A stretch of DNA of 64,000 nucleotides from Pseudomonas sp. Leaf58 (GTDB lineage Bacteria > Pseudomonadota > Gammaproteobacteria > Pseudomonadales > Pseudomonadaceae). Below the pieces are notes generated by a model. That model saw only the letters and a program-made list of their open reading frames with translations. It had not been told where the DNA came from and made no database searches. This document shows positions 33,236 through 42,721 of this stretch, one piece after another. Each line of letters begins with the position of its first letter. Position 1 is the first letter of the stretch. A program made the translations under genes and the position numbers. The stretch lies in contig NZ_CP032677.1 in NCBI RefSeq assembly GCF_003627215.1, positions 3,415,501 through 3,479,500 on the forward strand. Direction: 5' to 3'.

Positions 33236-35179
33236 ATGCGCCTGTTCCTCTGCGAAAAACCCTCCCAGGCAAAAGACATCGCCAAAGTGCTCGGCGCCAC
33301 CCGCAAGGGCGACGGCTGCTGGCAAGGCACCGACGTCTGCGTAACCTGGTGCATCGGCCACCTGCTGGAAACCGCCCCGCCCGACAGCTACGACGAACGC
33401 TACAAGCGCTGGAGCCTGGCCGACCTGCCGATCATCCCAGAAAAGTGGAAGATGCTGGTCAAGCCCAAAACCGCCAGCCAGTTCAAAGCAGTCAAGCGCC
33501 TGCTCGGCGAAGCGCGGGAACTGGTGATCGCCACCGACGCCGACCGCGAAGGCGAAATGATTGCCCGCGAACTGGTCGAGCATTGCCGCTACCGCGGCCC
33601 CGTGCAGCGCCTGTGGCTGTCGGCGCTGGACGACGCCTCTATCCGCAAGGCCCTGGCGCGCCTGCTGCCAGGCCACGAAACCTTCAACCTGTACCACTCG
33701 GCGCTGGGCCGCTCACGCGCCGACTGGTTGATCGGCATGAACATGAGCCGGTTGTTCACCCTACTGGGCCGGCAATCCGGCTACCAAGGCGTGCTGCCGG
33801 TGGGCCGGGTGCAAACGCCAACCTTGCGCCTGGTGGTTGACCGCGACCGTAGCATCGCCAACTTCATACCGGTACCGTTCTGGGCCATCGACGTGCAACT
33901 CGAACACGCCGGGCAAGCCTTCAACGCCCAGTGGCGTGCCCCCGAGGGCGCCTGCGACGACCAAGGCCGCTGCCTGAACCAGGCCCTGGCGCAACAGGCC
34001 GCCAGCGACATCGGCAATGCCGGCACTGCCCGCGCCGTCAAAGTGGTCACCGAGCGTGTGCGTGAAGCCGCCCCCCTGCTCTTCGACCTGGGCACCCTGC
34101 AGGAGCTGTGTTCGAAAAAGTTCGGCCTCGGCGCCCAGGAAACCCTCGACATCGCCCAGGCCCTGTACGAAACCCACAAGCTGATCACCTACCCGCGCAG
34201 CGACTGCGGTTACCTGCCGCAAAGCCAGCACGCCGAGGCACCGGCGATCCTCGCCGCCCTGCAGCGGGCCGATGCCAGCCTGGCCCCCCTGCAACCCCAC
34301 CTGGAGCCCCAGCGCCGCTCCAGAGCGTGGAACGACGCCAAGGTCAGCGCCCACCACGGCATCATCCCCACCGCCGCCGCCAGCGACCCGTCACGCCTGC
34401 CGCCCAAGTACAAGGCGGTGTATACCCTGATTCGCGCCCGCTACCTGGCGCAGTTCCTGCCCAACCACGAGTATGATCGCACCCAGGCCGACTTCGACTG
34501 TGCCGGCCATGCCCTGCGTGCGGTGGGCAAACAAATCGTCGAACCGGGCTGGCGCCGTGCCCTGCCCGAAGCGTTAACCCCGGCCAAGGGCCGCGAAGCA
34601 CCACCGGCCCAGGTGCTGCCAGCGCTGCGCGAAGGCCAGGACTGCGCCGTGCAAGGCCTGCAACTGAAAGACCTGTGGACCCAGCCGCCCAAGCCGTTTA
34701 CCGAAGGCGACCTGATCAAGGCGATGAAGAACGTGGCCAAGCTGGTGGACGACCCACGGCTGAAGCAGAAGCTTAAGGAAACGACCGGCATCGGCACCGA
34801 GGCCACCCGCGCCAGCATCATCCAGGGCCTGCTCGACCGTGGTTACCTGGTGAAGAACGGCAAGGCGCTGGCGGCCACGCCTGCGGCGTTCAGCCTGATC
34901 GACGCGGTACCCCGGGCGATTGCCGACCCCGGCACCACGGCGATCTGGGAGCAGGCGCTGGACATGGTGCAGAGTGGCGAGATGACCCTGGAAGAGTTCG
35001 TCGCCCGGCAGTCGGCGTGGATGGGCAAGCTGGTTGAGCGCTGCAGCGGCATGCGCATGACCATCAGCGGGCCAGCGGCGGGGGCGGCGCCGCCTTGGAA
35101 GAAGAAACGCCGGGCTGGGGGTAAAAGCAAAGCAGCCACTGGCAAGCCAAGGCAGCCTCGGAAAAAGCCGGCAACCTGA
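33236..35179 (+). CDS. topB: DNA topoisomerase III (type IA)
   Basis: This 647-residue type IA topoisomerase has the Toprim start MRLFLCEKPSQAKDIAKVLG and DADREGEMIARELVEHC, and the catalytic tyrosine is Tyr319 in LITYPRSDCGYLP. TopB decatenates daughter DNA and resolves recombination intermediates. There are no C-terminal cysteine zinc fingers. The chain ends in a Lys/Arg-rich tail from PPWKKKRRAGG onward, as in E. coli TopB. The ATG at 33236 is chosen because it starts the Toprim domain directly; an earlier in-frame start at 33173 is unsupported. Confidence 0.95.
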   Translation: MRLFLCEKPSQAKDIAKVLGATRKGDGCWQGTDVCVTWCIGHLLETAPPDSYDERYKRWSLADLPIIPEKWKMLVKPKTASQFKAVKRLLGEARELVIATDADREGEMIARELVEHCRYRGPVQRLWLSALDDASIRKALARLLPGHETFNLYHSALGRSRADWLIGMNMSRLFTLLGRQSGYQGVLPVGRVQTPTLRLVVDRDRSIANFIPVPFWAIDVQLEHAGQAFNAQWRAPEGACDDQGRCLNQALAQQAASDIGNAGTARAVKVVTERVREAAPLLFDLGTLQELCSKKFGLGAQETLDIAQALYETHKLITYPRSDCGYLPQSQHAEAPAILAALQRADASLAPLQPHLEPQRRSRAWNDAKVSAHHGIIPTAAASDPSRLPPKYKAVYTLIRARYLAQFLPNHEYDRTQADFDCAGHALRAVGKQIVEPGWRRALPEALTPAKGREAPPAQVLPALREGQDCAVQGLQLKDLWTQPPKPFTEGDLIKAMKNVAKLVDDPRLKQKLKETTGIGTEATRASIIQGLLDRGYLVKNGKALAATPAAFSLIDAVPRAIADPGTTAIWEQALDMVQSGEMTLEEFVARQSAWMGKLVERCSGMRMTISGPAAGAAPPWKKKRRAGGKSKAATGKPRQPRKKPAT

Positions 35180-35248
35180 GGCTTTTCCCGGTAGAGGCGA
35201 CAAAACCCGCCCAACACATTGGCGCCATGAAATTTACCTGCTAAGTTT

Positions 35249-35278
35249 TCATGAAAATAATCACAATAATTTTCATGA
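35249..35278. promoter_or_regulatory. AT-rich inverted repeat before the PuuB-like gene
   Basis: TCATGAAAAT and ATTTTCATGA form a perfect 10-bp inverted repeat with a 10-base spacer, ending ten bases before the start codon. It overlaps the ribosome-binding site (gagg 35277-35280), so a bound repressor could block expression. The regulator is unknown. Confidence 0.45.
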
Positions 35279-35287
35279 GGGCCCTGC

Positions 35288-36577
35288 ATGTTCAAACAAT
35301 CCGCCCAGCACATCGCCAGCTACTACGCCCAGACCTACCCCACCAGCATCCCCCTGCGCCCGACCCTACAAGGCCTTCACGACACCGATGTGCTGATCAT
35401 CGGCGCCGGTTTCAGCGGCCTGCACACCGCGCTGCGCCTGACCCAGGCTGGCAAGCGTGTAACGCTGCTCGAAGCCAGCCGCGTGGCCTGGGCCGCTTCC
35501 GGTCGTAACGGCGGTCAGGCGCTGCTGGGCTGGTCCTGCGACATGCCTCCACTGGAAAAGGCCCTCGGCATCGAACGTACCCAACGCCTGTGGGCAAGCA
35601 TGTGCTGGGCCGCCGAGGAACTGCGCGAGCTGCCCCAGCGTCACGGTTTCGATATCGATTACCGGCTGGGCAGCCTGTGGACCGCAGTCATGCCGCGCCG
35701 GCTGAAAATGCTTGAGCACGCCCGGCACGAGGCCGAACACAAGTGGGGCTACGACGCCCTGCGCCTGATCGGCCGCGATGAGCTGCCAGAATGGATCGAC
35801 AGCCCGCGCTACCAGGCCGCGCTATACGACGCCAAAGGTGCCCACCTCAACCCGCTAAAGCTGGCCCAGGGCCTGGCCAGCACCGTCGAAGCGGCCGGGG
35901 GGCGCATCTACGAACAAAGCCAGGTGCTCAGCTACCACCAAGCTGGCGACGGCTATATCGCCCGTACCGACCGCGGCGAAGTACGCGCCCACGTGTTAGT
36001 GCTGGCCTGCAACGCCTACATCGACCGCCTCGACCGCAGCCTGTCGCGTCGGCTGCTGCCGGTCGGTTCCTACCAGGTGGCCACGGCGCCACTGGAGGCC
36101 GACTTTGCCCGCTCGCTGCTGCCGCGCAACAGCTGCGTGATCGACAACCAGTTCGTGCCCGACTATTTCCGCCTGACCCCGGACCACCGCTTGCTGTTTG
36201 GCGGCGGCTGCACCTACCTGGGCGGCATCCCCAAGGACGTCGCGAAGGCCACCCGCCCCTTTCTGGAACGGGTGTTCCCACAGCTGGCCGGCGTGGCCAT
36301 CGACTATGCTTGGGGCGGCCACATCGACTGCAGCATCCAGCGCACCCCGGACGTCGGTTGCGAAGGCCAGCGTTACTGGCTACAGGGCTTCTCCGGGCAC
36401 GGCGTGCTGCCGACCCTGGCGGCCGCGCGGGCGGTAAGCGATGCCATTCTTGGCGATGATGACCTATTGGCGTTGTACCAAAGCATCGACAACGGCCGCT
36501 TCCCGGGCGGCGACCTGCTGGCGGCACCGCTGGAAGCCGCTGCCAAGGCTTGGTACCGGATGCGCGACCGCGTCTGA
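35288..36577 (+). CDS. FAD-dependent amine oxidase (PuuB/DadA superfamily)
   Basis: This 429-residue oxidoreductase has the FAD-binding DVLIIGAGFSGLHTALRL (about residues 35-52), a second conserved SGRNGGQALLGWSCDMP and a C-terminal QRYWLQGFSGHGVLPTLAAA. This pattern is that of gamma-glutamylputrescine oxidase PuuB and related PuuB-like proteins acting on amines or glycine derivatives. No other polyamine genes are adjacent, so the substrate is open. The AT-rich inverted repeat upstream suggests its own regulator, which is not in the window. Confidence 0.85.
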   Translation: MFKQSAQHIASYYAQTYPTSIPLRPTLQGLHDTDVLIIGAGFSGLHTALRLTQAGKRVTLLEASRVAWAASGRNGGQALLGWSCDMPPLEKALGIERTQRLWASMCWAAEELRELPQRHGFDIDYRLGSLWTAVMPRRLKMLEHARHEAEHKWGYDALRLIGRDELPEWIDSPRYQAALYDAKGAHLNPLKLAQGLASTVEAAGGRIYEQSQVLSYHQAGDGYIARTDRGEVRAHVLVLACNAYIDRLDRSLSRRLLPVGSYQVATAPLEADFARSLLPRNSCVIDNQFVPDYFRLTPDHRLLFGGGCTYLGGIPKDVAKATRPFLERVFPQLAGVAIDYAWGGHIDCSIQRTPDVGCEGQRYWLQGFSGHGVLPTLAAARAVSDAILGDDDLLALYQSIDNGRFPGGDLLAAPLEAAAKAWYRMRDRV

Positions 36578-36683
36578 TCCTTGTGGGAGCGCGTAAGCCA
36601 GGCTCCCACATACTCCAGTACCCAGCCAAATATCTCCTAATCTCAATAGCTCCCTTTGGCTCCTCCACCTAGGAGACACGACC

Positions 36684-37514
36684 ATGAGCTATGTGACCAC
36701 GAAGGACGGCGTGCAGATTTTCTACAAGGACTGGGGCCCACGCGATGCCCCGGTTATCCACTTCCACCACGGCTGGCCGCTCAGTGCCGACGATTGGGAT
36801 GCCCAGCTGCTGTTCTTCCTCGCCCAGGGTTACCGCGTGGTCGCCCACGACCGCCGCGGCCATGGCCGCTCCAGCCAGGTATGGGACGGCCACGACATGA
36901 ACCACTACGCCGACGACGTAGCCGCCGTGGTCGCCCACCTAGGCATCCAGGGCGCTGTGCATGTCGGCCACTCGACCGGTGGTGGCGAAGTGGTGCGCTA
37001 CATGGCCCGCCACCCCAGCGACAAGGTGGCCAAGGCGGTGCTGATCGCCGCTGTACCGCCACTGATGGTGCAAACACCCGGCAACCCGGGTGGCCTGCCC
37101 AAGTCGGTGTTCGACAACTTCCAAGCCCAGGTCGCCAGCAACCGCGCGCAGTTTTACCGGGATGTACCGGCAGGGCCGTTCTACGGCTACAACCGCCCGG
37201 GAGTCGAAGCCAGCGAAGGCATTATCGGTAACTGGTGGCGCCAGGGCATGATCGGCAGCGCCAAGGCCCACTACGATGGCATCGTGGCGTTTTCCCAGAC
37301 CGACTTCACCGAGGACCTGAAGGGCATCCAACAACCGGTGCTGGTCATGCATGGCGACGATGATCAAATCGTGCCGTATGAAAACGCCGGGGTGCTGGCG
37401 GCGAAGTTGCTGCCCAATGGCACCCTGAAGACTTACAAAGGCTACCCGCATGGCATGCCGACTACCCATGCCGATGTGATCAATGCGGATCTACTGGCGT
37501 TTATCCGTAGCTGA
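36684..37514 (+). CDS. alpha/beta hydrolase, non-haem haloperoxidase/esterase family
   Basis: This 276-residue alpha/beta hydrolase has its nucleophile Ser97 in the GHSTGGGE elbow, an acid in MHGDDDQIVPYEN and a histidine in the GYPHGMPTTHADV end. The oxyanion segment is HHGWPLSADDWDAQ. This is the cofactor-free chloroperoxidase / arylesterase subfamily, in which the haloperoxidase activity is a side reaction through peracids. The natural substrate is unknown. The ATG at 36684 has gaga sites (aggaga) 10 bases upstream. Confidence 0.88.
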   Translation: MSYVTTKDGVQIFYKDWGPRDAPVIHFHHGWPLSADDWDAQLLFFLAQGYRVVAHDRRGHGRSSQVWDGHDMNHYADDVAAVVAHLGIQGAVHVGHSTGGGEVVRYMARHPSDKVAKAVLIAAVPPLMVQTPGNPGGLPKSVFDNFQAQVASNRAQFYRDVPAGPFYGYNRPGVEASEGIIGNWWRQGMIGSAKAHYDGIVAFSQTDFTEDLKGIQQPVLVMHGDDDQIVPYENAGVLAAKLLPNGTLKTYKGYPHGMPTTHADVINADLLAFIRS

Positions 37515-37526
37515 TCTTATCGCCTG

Positions 37527-37568
37527 TGCCGGCCACTTCGCGGGCGTGCCCGCGAAGTGGCCGGCACT
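37527..37568. repeat. perfect 42-bp palindrome (REP type)
   Basis: Two 20-base arms beginning gtgccggccacttcgc are exact reverse complements separated by two bases. The hairpin lies 13 bases after the hydrolase stop and may terminate or protect that transcript. There is no U tract. Confidence 0.8.
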
Positions 37569-37654
37569 GGCAACCCACCTCTCCCAGGATTACCATGTCG
37601 CCCTTCTAGCGCGGCCCTTTTCCGCCCCTTTGCCTTCCTGCCTGTCAAAATTCC

Positions 37655-38434
37655 ATGCCCTTCGAACTCACCGTAGAACCCCTTACCCTGCTGATCCTGG
37701 CGCTGGTCGCCTTCGTCGCCGGTTTCATCGATGCCATCGCCGGCGGTGGCGGCCTGCTCACCACCCCCGCGCTACTCACCGCCGGCATGCCGCCGCACCT
37801 GGTGCTGGGCACCAACAAGCTCAGTTCCACCTTCGGCTCGGCCACCGCCGGTTTCACCTACTACAAGCGCAAGCTGTTCCACCCGGCGCAGTGGCGCCCG
37901 GCCCTTTTCGCCACTTTGACCGGGGCGCTGATCGGCGCAGTGATCGCCCACTACATGCCGGCTGAATGGCTGAACAAGATGCTGCCGGTAATTGTTTTCG
38001 CCTGTGGCATCTACCTGCTGTTCGGCGGTACGCCCAAGGCGCCGCTGGATGCCGACGCGCCAATCAAGAAAACGTGGCAAATACCGCAGGGCTTCACCCT
38101 GGGCTTTTATGACGGCGTCGCTGGCCCCGGCACCGGCGCGTTCTGGACGGTCAGCACCCTGTTGCTGTACCCCATCGACCTGGTCCGCGCCAGCGGTGTG
38201 GCGCGCAGCATGAACTTCGTCAGCAACATCGCGGCACTGACGGTGTTCATCATTTCCGGGCAGGTGGATTACGTGGTCGGCCTGTGCATGGGCCTGTCGG
38301 TGATGGTTGGCGCGTTCTTCGGCGCACGCACGGCGATCAGTGGCGGCAGCAAGTTCATCCGCCCGGTATTTATCACCGTGGTGCTGGCATTGACCGTACG
38401 CCTAGCGTGGCAACACTGGTTCGGCCAAGCCTAA
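37655..38434 (+). CDS. TSUP family permease (TauE/SafE/YfcA-like)
   Basis: This 259-residue membrane protein has about eight helices and two related halves, the TSUP fold. The first half holds [19 protein letters not shown] with [15 protein letters not shown]; the second holds [14 protein letters not shown]. These are the paired motifs of TauE/SafE/YfcA exporters of sulfite, sulfoacetate or similar organosulfur anions. The substrate is unknown. Its last 33 bases overlap the 3' end of convergent nudC, so the two genes share coding sequence on opposite strands. Confidence 0.9.
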   Translation: MPFELTVEPLTLLILALVAFVAGFIDAIAGGGGLLTTPALLTAGMPPHLVLGTNKLSSTFGSATAGFTYYKRKLFHPAQWRPALFATLTGALIGAVIAHYMPAEWLNKMLPVIVFACGIYLLFGGTPKAPLDADAPIKKTWQIPQGFTLGFYDGVAGPGTGAFWTVSTLLLYPIDLVRASGVARSMNFVSNIAALTVFIISGQVDYVVGLCMGLSVMVGAFFGARTAISGGSKFIRPVFITVVLALTVRLAWQHWFGQA

Positions 38435-39232
38435 ACGCCTGGCCACATACAGATCGATCAGGTACCGGGCAATCGAGCGCCCGGCTGGCAGCGGCGGCAG
38501 GTCGTGGACGCTGAACCACTGGGCATCCTCGATCTCGTCGGGCTGCATGACAATCTCACCCCCGGCGTACTCGGCATGGAAGCCGAGCATCATCGAATGC
38601 GGGAACGGCCAGCACTGGCTGCCGACGTACTGGATGTTGTGCACCTCCACCGCCACTTCTTCACGCACTTCGCGCACCAGGCAGTCCTCGGCCGACTCAC
38701 CCGGCTCAGCAAAGCCCGCCAGGGTGCTGTACACCCCGGTGACGAAGCGCGGCGAACGCGCCAGCAAGATTTCATCGCCACGGGTCACCAGCACGATCAT
38801 GCTCGGCGAAATGCGTGGGTAGCTGCGCAGGTCGCACGGCTGGCAGTACATCGCCCGCTCCCAACGGATTTGCGTCATCGCCTGGCCGCAGCTGCCGCAA
38901 AAGCGGTGTTCGCGGGCCCAGGTACCGATCTGCGCGGCGTAGCCCAATACTTTGTAGGTGTCGAAGTCGCCTTCGAGCATGAACGCGCGCAAGCCGCGCC
39001 AGCTGCAGCTGGGCACGTCGCTGGCGCTGCGCAGCTCCAGCAGGAACACCGGCTGGCCGTCGAAGTGGCCGATGCCGTGCTCGCACAATACGTCGAGGCC
39101 CTGGCGCTTGAGCCAGTCGCGGGGGAACAGCGCGCCGTTGTCGTCAACCAGGAAGCCTTCCGGGCTGCGGGCCACGGCCAGCCCCCCGGTGATCTGCGGG
39201 TCGAGTACTGCAGTAGTCCAGCGTGCTGACAT
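38402..39232 (-). CDS. nudC: NudC, NAD-capped RNA / NADH pyrophosphatase
   Basis: This 276-residue Nudix enzyme cleaves the pyrophosphate of NAD(H) and removes NAD caps from RNA. The zinc site is CGSCG with the second pair in MYCQPCD. The Nudix box is [20 protein letters not shown], followed by the NudC-specific [17 protein letters not shown]. Length and domain order are standard. Its 3' end overlaps the convergent TSUP gene by 33 bases. Confidence 0.96.
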   Translation of the reverse strand: MSARWTTAVLDPQITGGLAVARSPEGFLVDDNGALFPRDWLKRQGLDVLCEHGIGHFDGQPVFLLELRSASDVPSCSWRGLRAFMLEGDFDTYKVLGYAAQIGTWAREHRFCGSCGQAMTQIRWERAMYCQPCDLRSYPRISPSMIVLVTRGDEILLARSPRFVTGVYSTLAGFAEPGESAEDCLVREVREEVAVEVHNIQYVGSQCWPFPHSMMLGFHAEYAGGEIVMQPDEIEDAQWFSVHDLPPLPAGRSIARYLIDLYVARRLGLAEPVLPR

Positions 39233-39268
39233 GTCGGGGGTTCCTTTACTGCGCGTCCCCCGGCCTGG

Positions 39269-40081
39269 TCAGTCGGCGAACGTCGGTTTCTGTTTGCTCA
39301 TGTGCGCCGCCACGGCCACGCGCAGGTCTTCGGACTGCAGCATCGCGGCGTTCCAGGTAGCGATGTATTCCAGGCCATCGTCGATACGATGGTCACGCAT
39401 GTAGCTGAGCATTTCCTTGGTGCCGGCCACGGCGATCGGCGATTTTGCAGCAATCTCGCGGGCGATGGCAAAGACCCCGTCCAGCAGCGCGGCATGATCA
39501 TCATAGACCCGGTTGACCAGGCCAATACGCAGCGCCTCAGCGGCCTCGACATTGCGCCCGGTGAAGGCCAGCTCACGCATCATGCCGTCGCCGATGATAC
39601 GTGGCAAACGTTGCAGAGTGCCGACATCGGCGGCCATACCCATGTCGATTTCCTTGATCGAGAACTGCGCATCACTGCTGCAGTAGCGCATGTCGCAGGC
39701 CGAGATCAGGTCGATGGCGCCGCCGATGCAATAGCCTTGCACCGCGGCCAGCACCGGCTTGCGGCATTTGTCCACGGCAGTGAACGAGGCCTGCAGGCGC
39801 AGGATGGTACTGCGCAGGAAGCGCGCGTTACGGCCGACGTCCTTGCCCATCTGCCCGGCCAGCGAGGCCAGCATCATCAGGTCGATGCCGGCGGAGAAAT
39901 GCTTGCCGGCACCGCTGATGACCACTGCGCGCACGGCATCGGTGTCGTCGATCCACTGGAAAATCTGGACGATCTCTTCCCAGAAAGCCGCGTTCATCGC
40001 GTTGACCTTTTCCGGGCGGTTGATCTGAACGTGGGCAATGTTGTCGGTCAGTTCGACCTTGAACGCGCTGTACTCGGTCAC
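39269..40081 (-). CDS. delta(3,5)-delta(2,4)-dienoyl-CoA isomerase, crotonase family
   Basis: This 270-residue protein starts at a GTG (40081), with an aggag site nine bases upstream (on the minus strand). An ATG at 40111 gives ten more residues without a good site. The crotonase oxyanion-hole segments are KHFSAGIDLMML and QGYCIGGAIDLISACD. The segment KEIDMGMAADVGTLQRLP closely follows mammalian ECH1. With Asp130, Glu144 and Asp152 it holds the three acidic residues used for dienoyl isomerisation in unsaturated fatty acid beta-oxidation. Many annotations say only enoyl-CoA hydratase. It diverges from nhaB. Confidence 0.88.
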   Translation of the reverse strand: MTEYSAFKVELTDNIAHVQINRPEKVNAMNAAFWEEIVQIFQWIDDTDAVRAVVISGAGKHFSAGIDLMMLASLAGQMGKDVGRNARFLRSTILRLQASFTAVDKCRKPVLAAVQGYCIGGAIDLISACDMRYCSSDAQFSIKEIDMGMAADVGTLQRLPRIIGDGMMRELAFTGRNVEAAEALRIGLVNRVYDDHAALLDGVFAIAREIAAKSPIAVAGTKEMLSYMRDHRIDDGLEYIATWNAAMLQSEDLRVAVAAHMSKQKPTFAD

Positions 40082-40231
40082 AGGCGGCACTCCTACGGGT
40101 GAAGGGTTCATAGCGAGGATGGTAACCCAGCCCGATGACCGCACTTGTGCCAAAAACGGGACTGCGTGCCTTGCCTATGGCGCGCCGATGCGGCAACGTG
40201 CGCCATCGCCGAATCATAAGGAAACATATTA

Positions 40232-41734
40232 ATGTCGCGCTCCCTGCCCGGCACGCTCGCCCGCAGTTTTCTGGGGCAGTCGCCGCTTTGGTACAAGGCG
40301 GTCATCTGCCTGTTCTTGGTGCTCAACCCGTTGCTGCTGGTCAGCGTGGGCCCGGTCGCTGCCGGCTGGGCCTTGGTGCTCGAGTTTATCTTCACCCTGG
40401 GTATGGCGCTGAAGTGCTACCCGCTGATGCCGGGCGGCCTGCTGCTGGTCGAAGCGCTGCTGTTGAAGATGACGACGCCGCAGGCGCTGTACGAGGAACT
40501 GCTGCACAACTTCCCGGTAATCCTGCTGCTGATGTTCATGGTGGCGGGTATTCACTTCATGAAAGAACTGCTGTTGTTCCTGTTCTCGCGCATTCTGCTG
40601 GGTGTGCGCTCGAAGGCGACGTTGGCGCTGCTGTTCTGCGTGCTGTCGGCGTTTCTTTCAGCGTTTCTCGATGCGCTGACCGTAACCGCGGTCATCATCA
40701 GCGCTGCCGTTGGTTTTTATGCGGTGTACCACCGCGTCGCCTCCGGGACCAACCCACGTGAAGACAGCGCGCTGGACAGCGACCTGCAGATCGCGCAATT
40801 GCACCGCGAAGACCTGGACCAGTTCCGCGCCTTTCTGCGCAGCCTGTTGATGCATGGCGCAGTGGGTACTGCCCTGGGTGGCGTATGCACATTGGTCGGC
40901 GAACCGCAAAACCTGCTGATCGGCCATGAGATGGGTTGGCACTTTGCCGACTTCTTCTTCAAGGTGGCGCCAGTCTCGCTGCCGGTACTGGGCGCCGGCC
41001 TGCTGACCTGCGTGCTGCTGGAGAAACTGCGCCTGTTTGGCTACGGCACGTTGATGCCCGAACCGGTGCGCCAAGTGCTGGCATCCTATGCCGCCGAGGA
41101 CGATGCCGCGCGTACCCCGGCCCAACGGATCGCGCTGTGGGTGCAAGGGTTGGCTGCACTGATCCTGATCGTGTGCCTGGGTTTGCACGTGGCCGAGGTC
41201 GGCCTGATCGGCCTGATGGTAATCGTGCTGATCACGGCGTTTACCGGTATCACTGACGAACACCGCCTGGGCCGCGCCTTCCAGGATGCCATGCCGTTCA
41301 CCTCGCTGCTGGTGGTATTTTTTGCCGTGGTCGCGGTGATTCACCAGCAGCAGTTGTTCAGCCCCTTGATCAGTTGGGTGCTGACGCTGCCGGCCGAGCA
41401 GCAGCCGGGCATGCTGTACCTGGCCAACGGCTTGCTGTCGGCGATCAGTGACAACGTGTTCGTGGCCACCATTTACATCACTGAGGTGAAGCAAGCGTTC
41501 CTCAATGGCGGCATGAGCCGTGAGCATTTCGAGACCCTGGCGGTGGCGATCAACACCGGCACCAACCTGCCCAGCGTGGCGACCCCCAACGGGCAGGCGG
41601 CGTTCCTGTTCCTGCTGACATCGGCAATCGCGCCGCTGATCCGGCTATCGTATGGGCGGATGGTGTGGATGGCTTTGCCCTATACCGTAGTGATGGGCGG
41701 CCTTGGGTGGTGGGCGGTGACCTACTGGTTGTGA
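40232..41734 (+). CDS. nhaB: NhaB sodium/proton antiporter
   Basis: This 500-residue integral membrane protein with about 12 helices exchanges Na+ for H+ and helps set cytoplasmic pH and sodium. It has the family start [20 protein letters not shown], the [20 protein letters not shown] helix with its aspartate, [19 protein letters not shown], and the late [12 protein letters not shown]. Length matches NhaB. It is followed by the repeat array, which begins 37 bases after the stop if the outer arm is counted. Confidence 0.96.
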   Translation: MSRSLPGTLARSFLGQSPLWYKAVICLFLVLNPLLLVSVGPVAAGWALVLEFIFTLGMALKCYPLMPGGLLLVEALLLKMTTPQALYEELLHNFPVILLLMFMVAGIHFMKELLLFLFSRILLGVRSKATLALLFCVLSAFLSAFLDALTVTAVIISAAVGFYAVYHRVASGTNPREDSALDSDLQIAQLHREDLDQFRAFLRSLLMHGAVGTALGGVCTLVGEPQNLLIGHEMGWHFADFFFKVAPVSLPVLGAGLLTCVLLEKLRLFGYGTLMPEPVRQVLASYAAEDDAARTPAQRIALWVQGLAALILIVCLGLHVAEVGLIGLMVIVLITAFTGITDEHRLGRAFQDAMPFTSLLVVFFAVVAVIHQQQLFSPLISWVLTLPAEQQPGMLYLANGLLSAISDNVFVATIYITEVKQAFLNGGMSREHFETLAVAINTGTNLPSVATPNGQAAFLFLLTSAIAPLIRLSYGRMVWMALPYTVVMGGLGWWAVTYWL

Positions 41735-41770
41735 GTGTTCGGCGGGTGGGCTGCGGTTTCATCACGGTTG

Positions 41771-42631
41771 AAAGGTGTATGCCTTGAAGATGATACCGCC
41801 TGTGAGATCGAGCGCCGCCCGCGCGGCGCTTCGCGGGGCAAGCCCGCTCCCACATTTGTTTCGGGCCAATCACGCCTGTGAGGCCACCTCTGTCCGCCTT
41901 GTTTGTTCCCTTCGATATCGAGGGGATAGAGCTGTTCTGCATTTCCAGCCCGCTCCCACATTTGTTTCGGGCCAATCACGCCGGTGAGGTCACCTCTGTC
42001 CGCCTTGTTTGTTCCCTTCGATATCGAGGGGATAGAGCTGTTCTGCATACATTTCCAGCCCGCTCCCACATTTGTTTCGGGCCAATCACGCCGGTGAGGT
42101 CACCTCTGTCCGCCTTGTTTGTTTCCTTCGATATCGAGGGGATAGAGCTGTTCTGCATACTTTCCAGCCCGCTCCCACATTTGTTTCGGGCCAATCACGC
42201 CTGTGAGGCCACCTCTGTCCGCCTTGTTTGTTCCCTTCGATATCGAGGGGATAGAGCTGTTCTGCATTTCCAGCCCGCTCCCACATTTGTTTCGGGCCAA
42301 TCACGCCGGTGAGGTCACCTCTGTCCGCCTTGTTTGTTCCCTTCGATATCGAGGGGATAGAGCTGTTCTGCATACATTTCCAGCCCGCTCCCACATTTGT
42401 TTCGGGCCAATCACGCCGGTGAGGTCACCTCTGTCCGCCTTGTTTGTTCCCTTTGATATCGAGGGGATAGAGCTGTTCTGCATACATTTCCAGCCAGGCA
42501 CCAAGGCTGCAACCCACCTGGCACAGGAATAACTGGCCCGAAACTGATGTGGGAGCGGGCTTGCCCCGCGAAGCGCCGCGCGGGCGGCGCTCGATCTCAC
42601 AGACGTCATCACCCTCAAGCCATGCACCTAC
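41771..42631. repeat. tandem array between 98-bp inverted REP-like arms
   Basis: The left arm (41771-41868) and right arm (42534-42631) are reverse complements. The inner 68 bases match at 66 positions; the outer 30 match at about 21. The inner part carries nested GC-rich hairpins of the Pseudomonas REP kind (gcgccgc..gcggcgc and gcgggg..cccgc). Between them are six tandem units of 106-110 bp (41841-42491). The left end of the first unit lies inside the left arm. The rest, 42492-42533, is unique. No transposase gene is present. No credible protein is encoded. Confidence 0.93.
41841..42491. repeat. six-copy tandem repeat, unit 106-110 bp
   Basis: Units begin at 41841, 41947, 42057, 42166, 42272 and 42382, each starting agcccgctcccacatttg. 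Units 1 and 4 share cctgtgaggcc and the short ...gcatttcc junction (106 bp). The others have ccggtgaggtc and ...gcatacatttcc (110, or 109 in unit 3). The order A-B-B, A-B-B shows that a block of three was duplicated. Each unit holds the palindrome TCGATATCGA, except the last, where one base is changed. Confidence 0.93.
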
Positions 42632-42721
42632 AAGCCTTAAGCCAATCTCAACCCCATACAACTTTCCCGCCATACTCGCATCGAAACACAGGTAAGCCCC
42701 ACCACAGCAAGGAGATCAACC

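Noticed and set aside
41841..42491. Possible CRISPR array.
   Set aside because: Units of 106-110 bp are repeated end to end with no unique spacers, and no cas genes are present.
41878..42627. Several overlapping frames on both strands with repeated peptides (for example NSSIPSISKGTNKADRG).
   Set aside because: They come from the tandem DNA repeat. Unit lengths of 106, 109 and 110 shift the frame from copy to copy. No ribosome-binding site or family match supports them.
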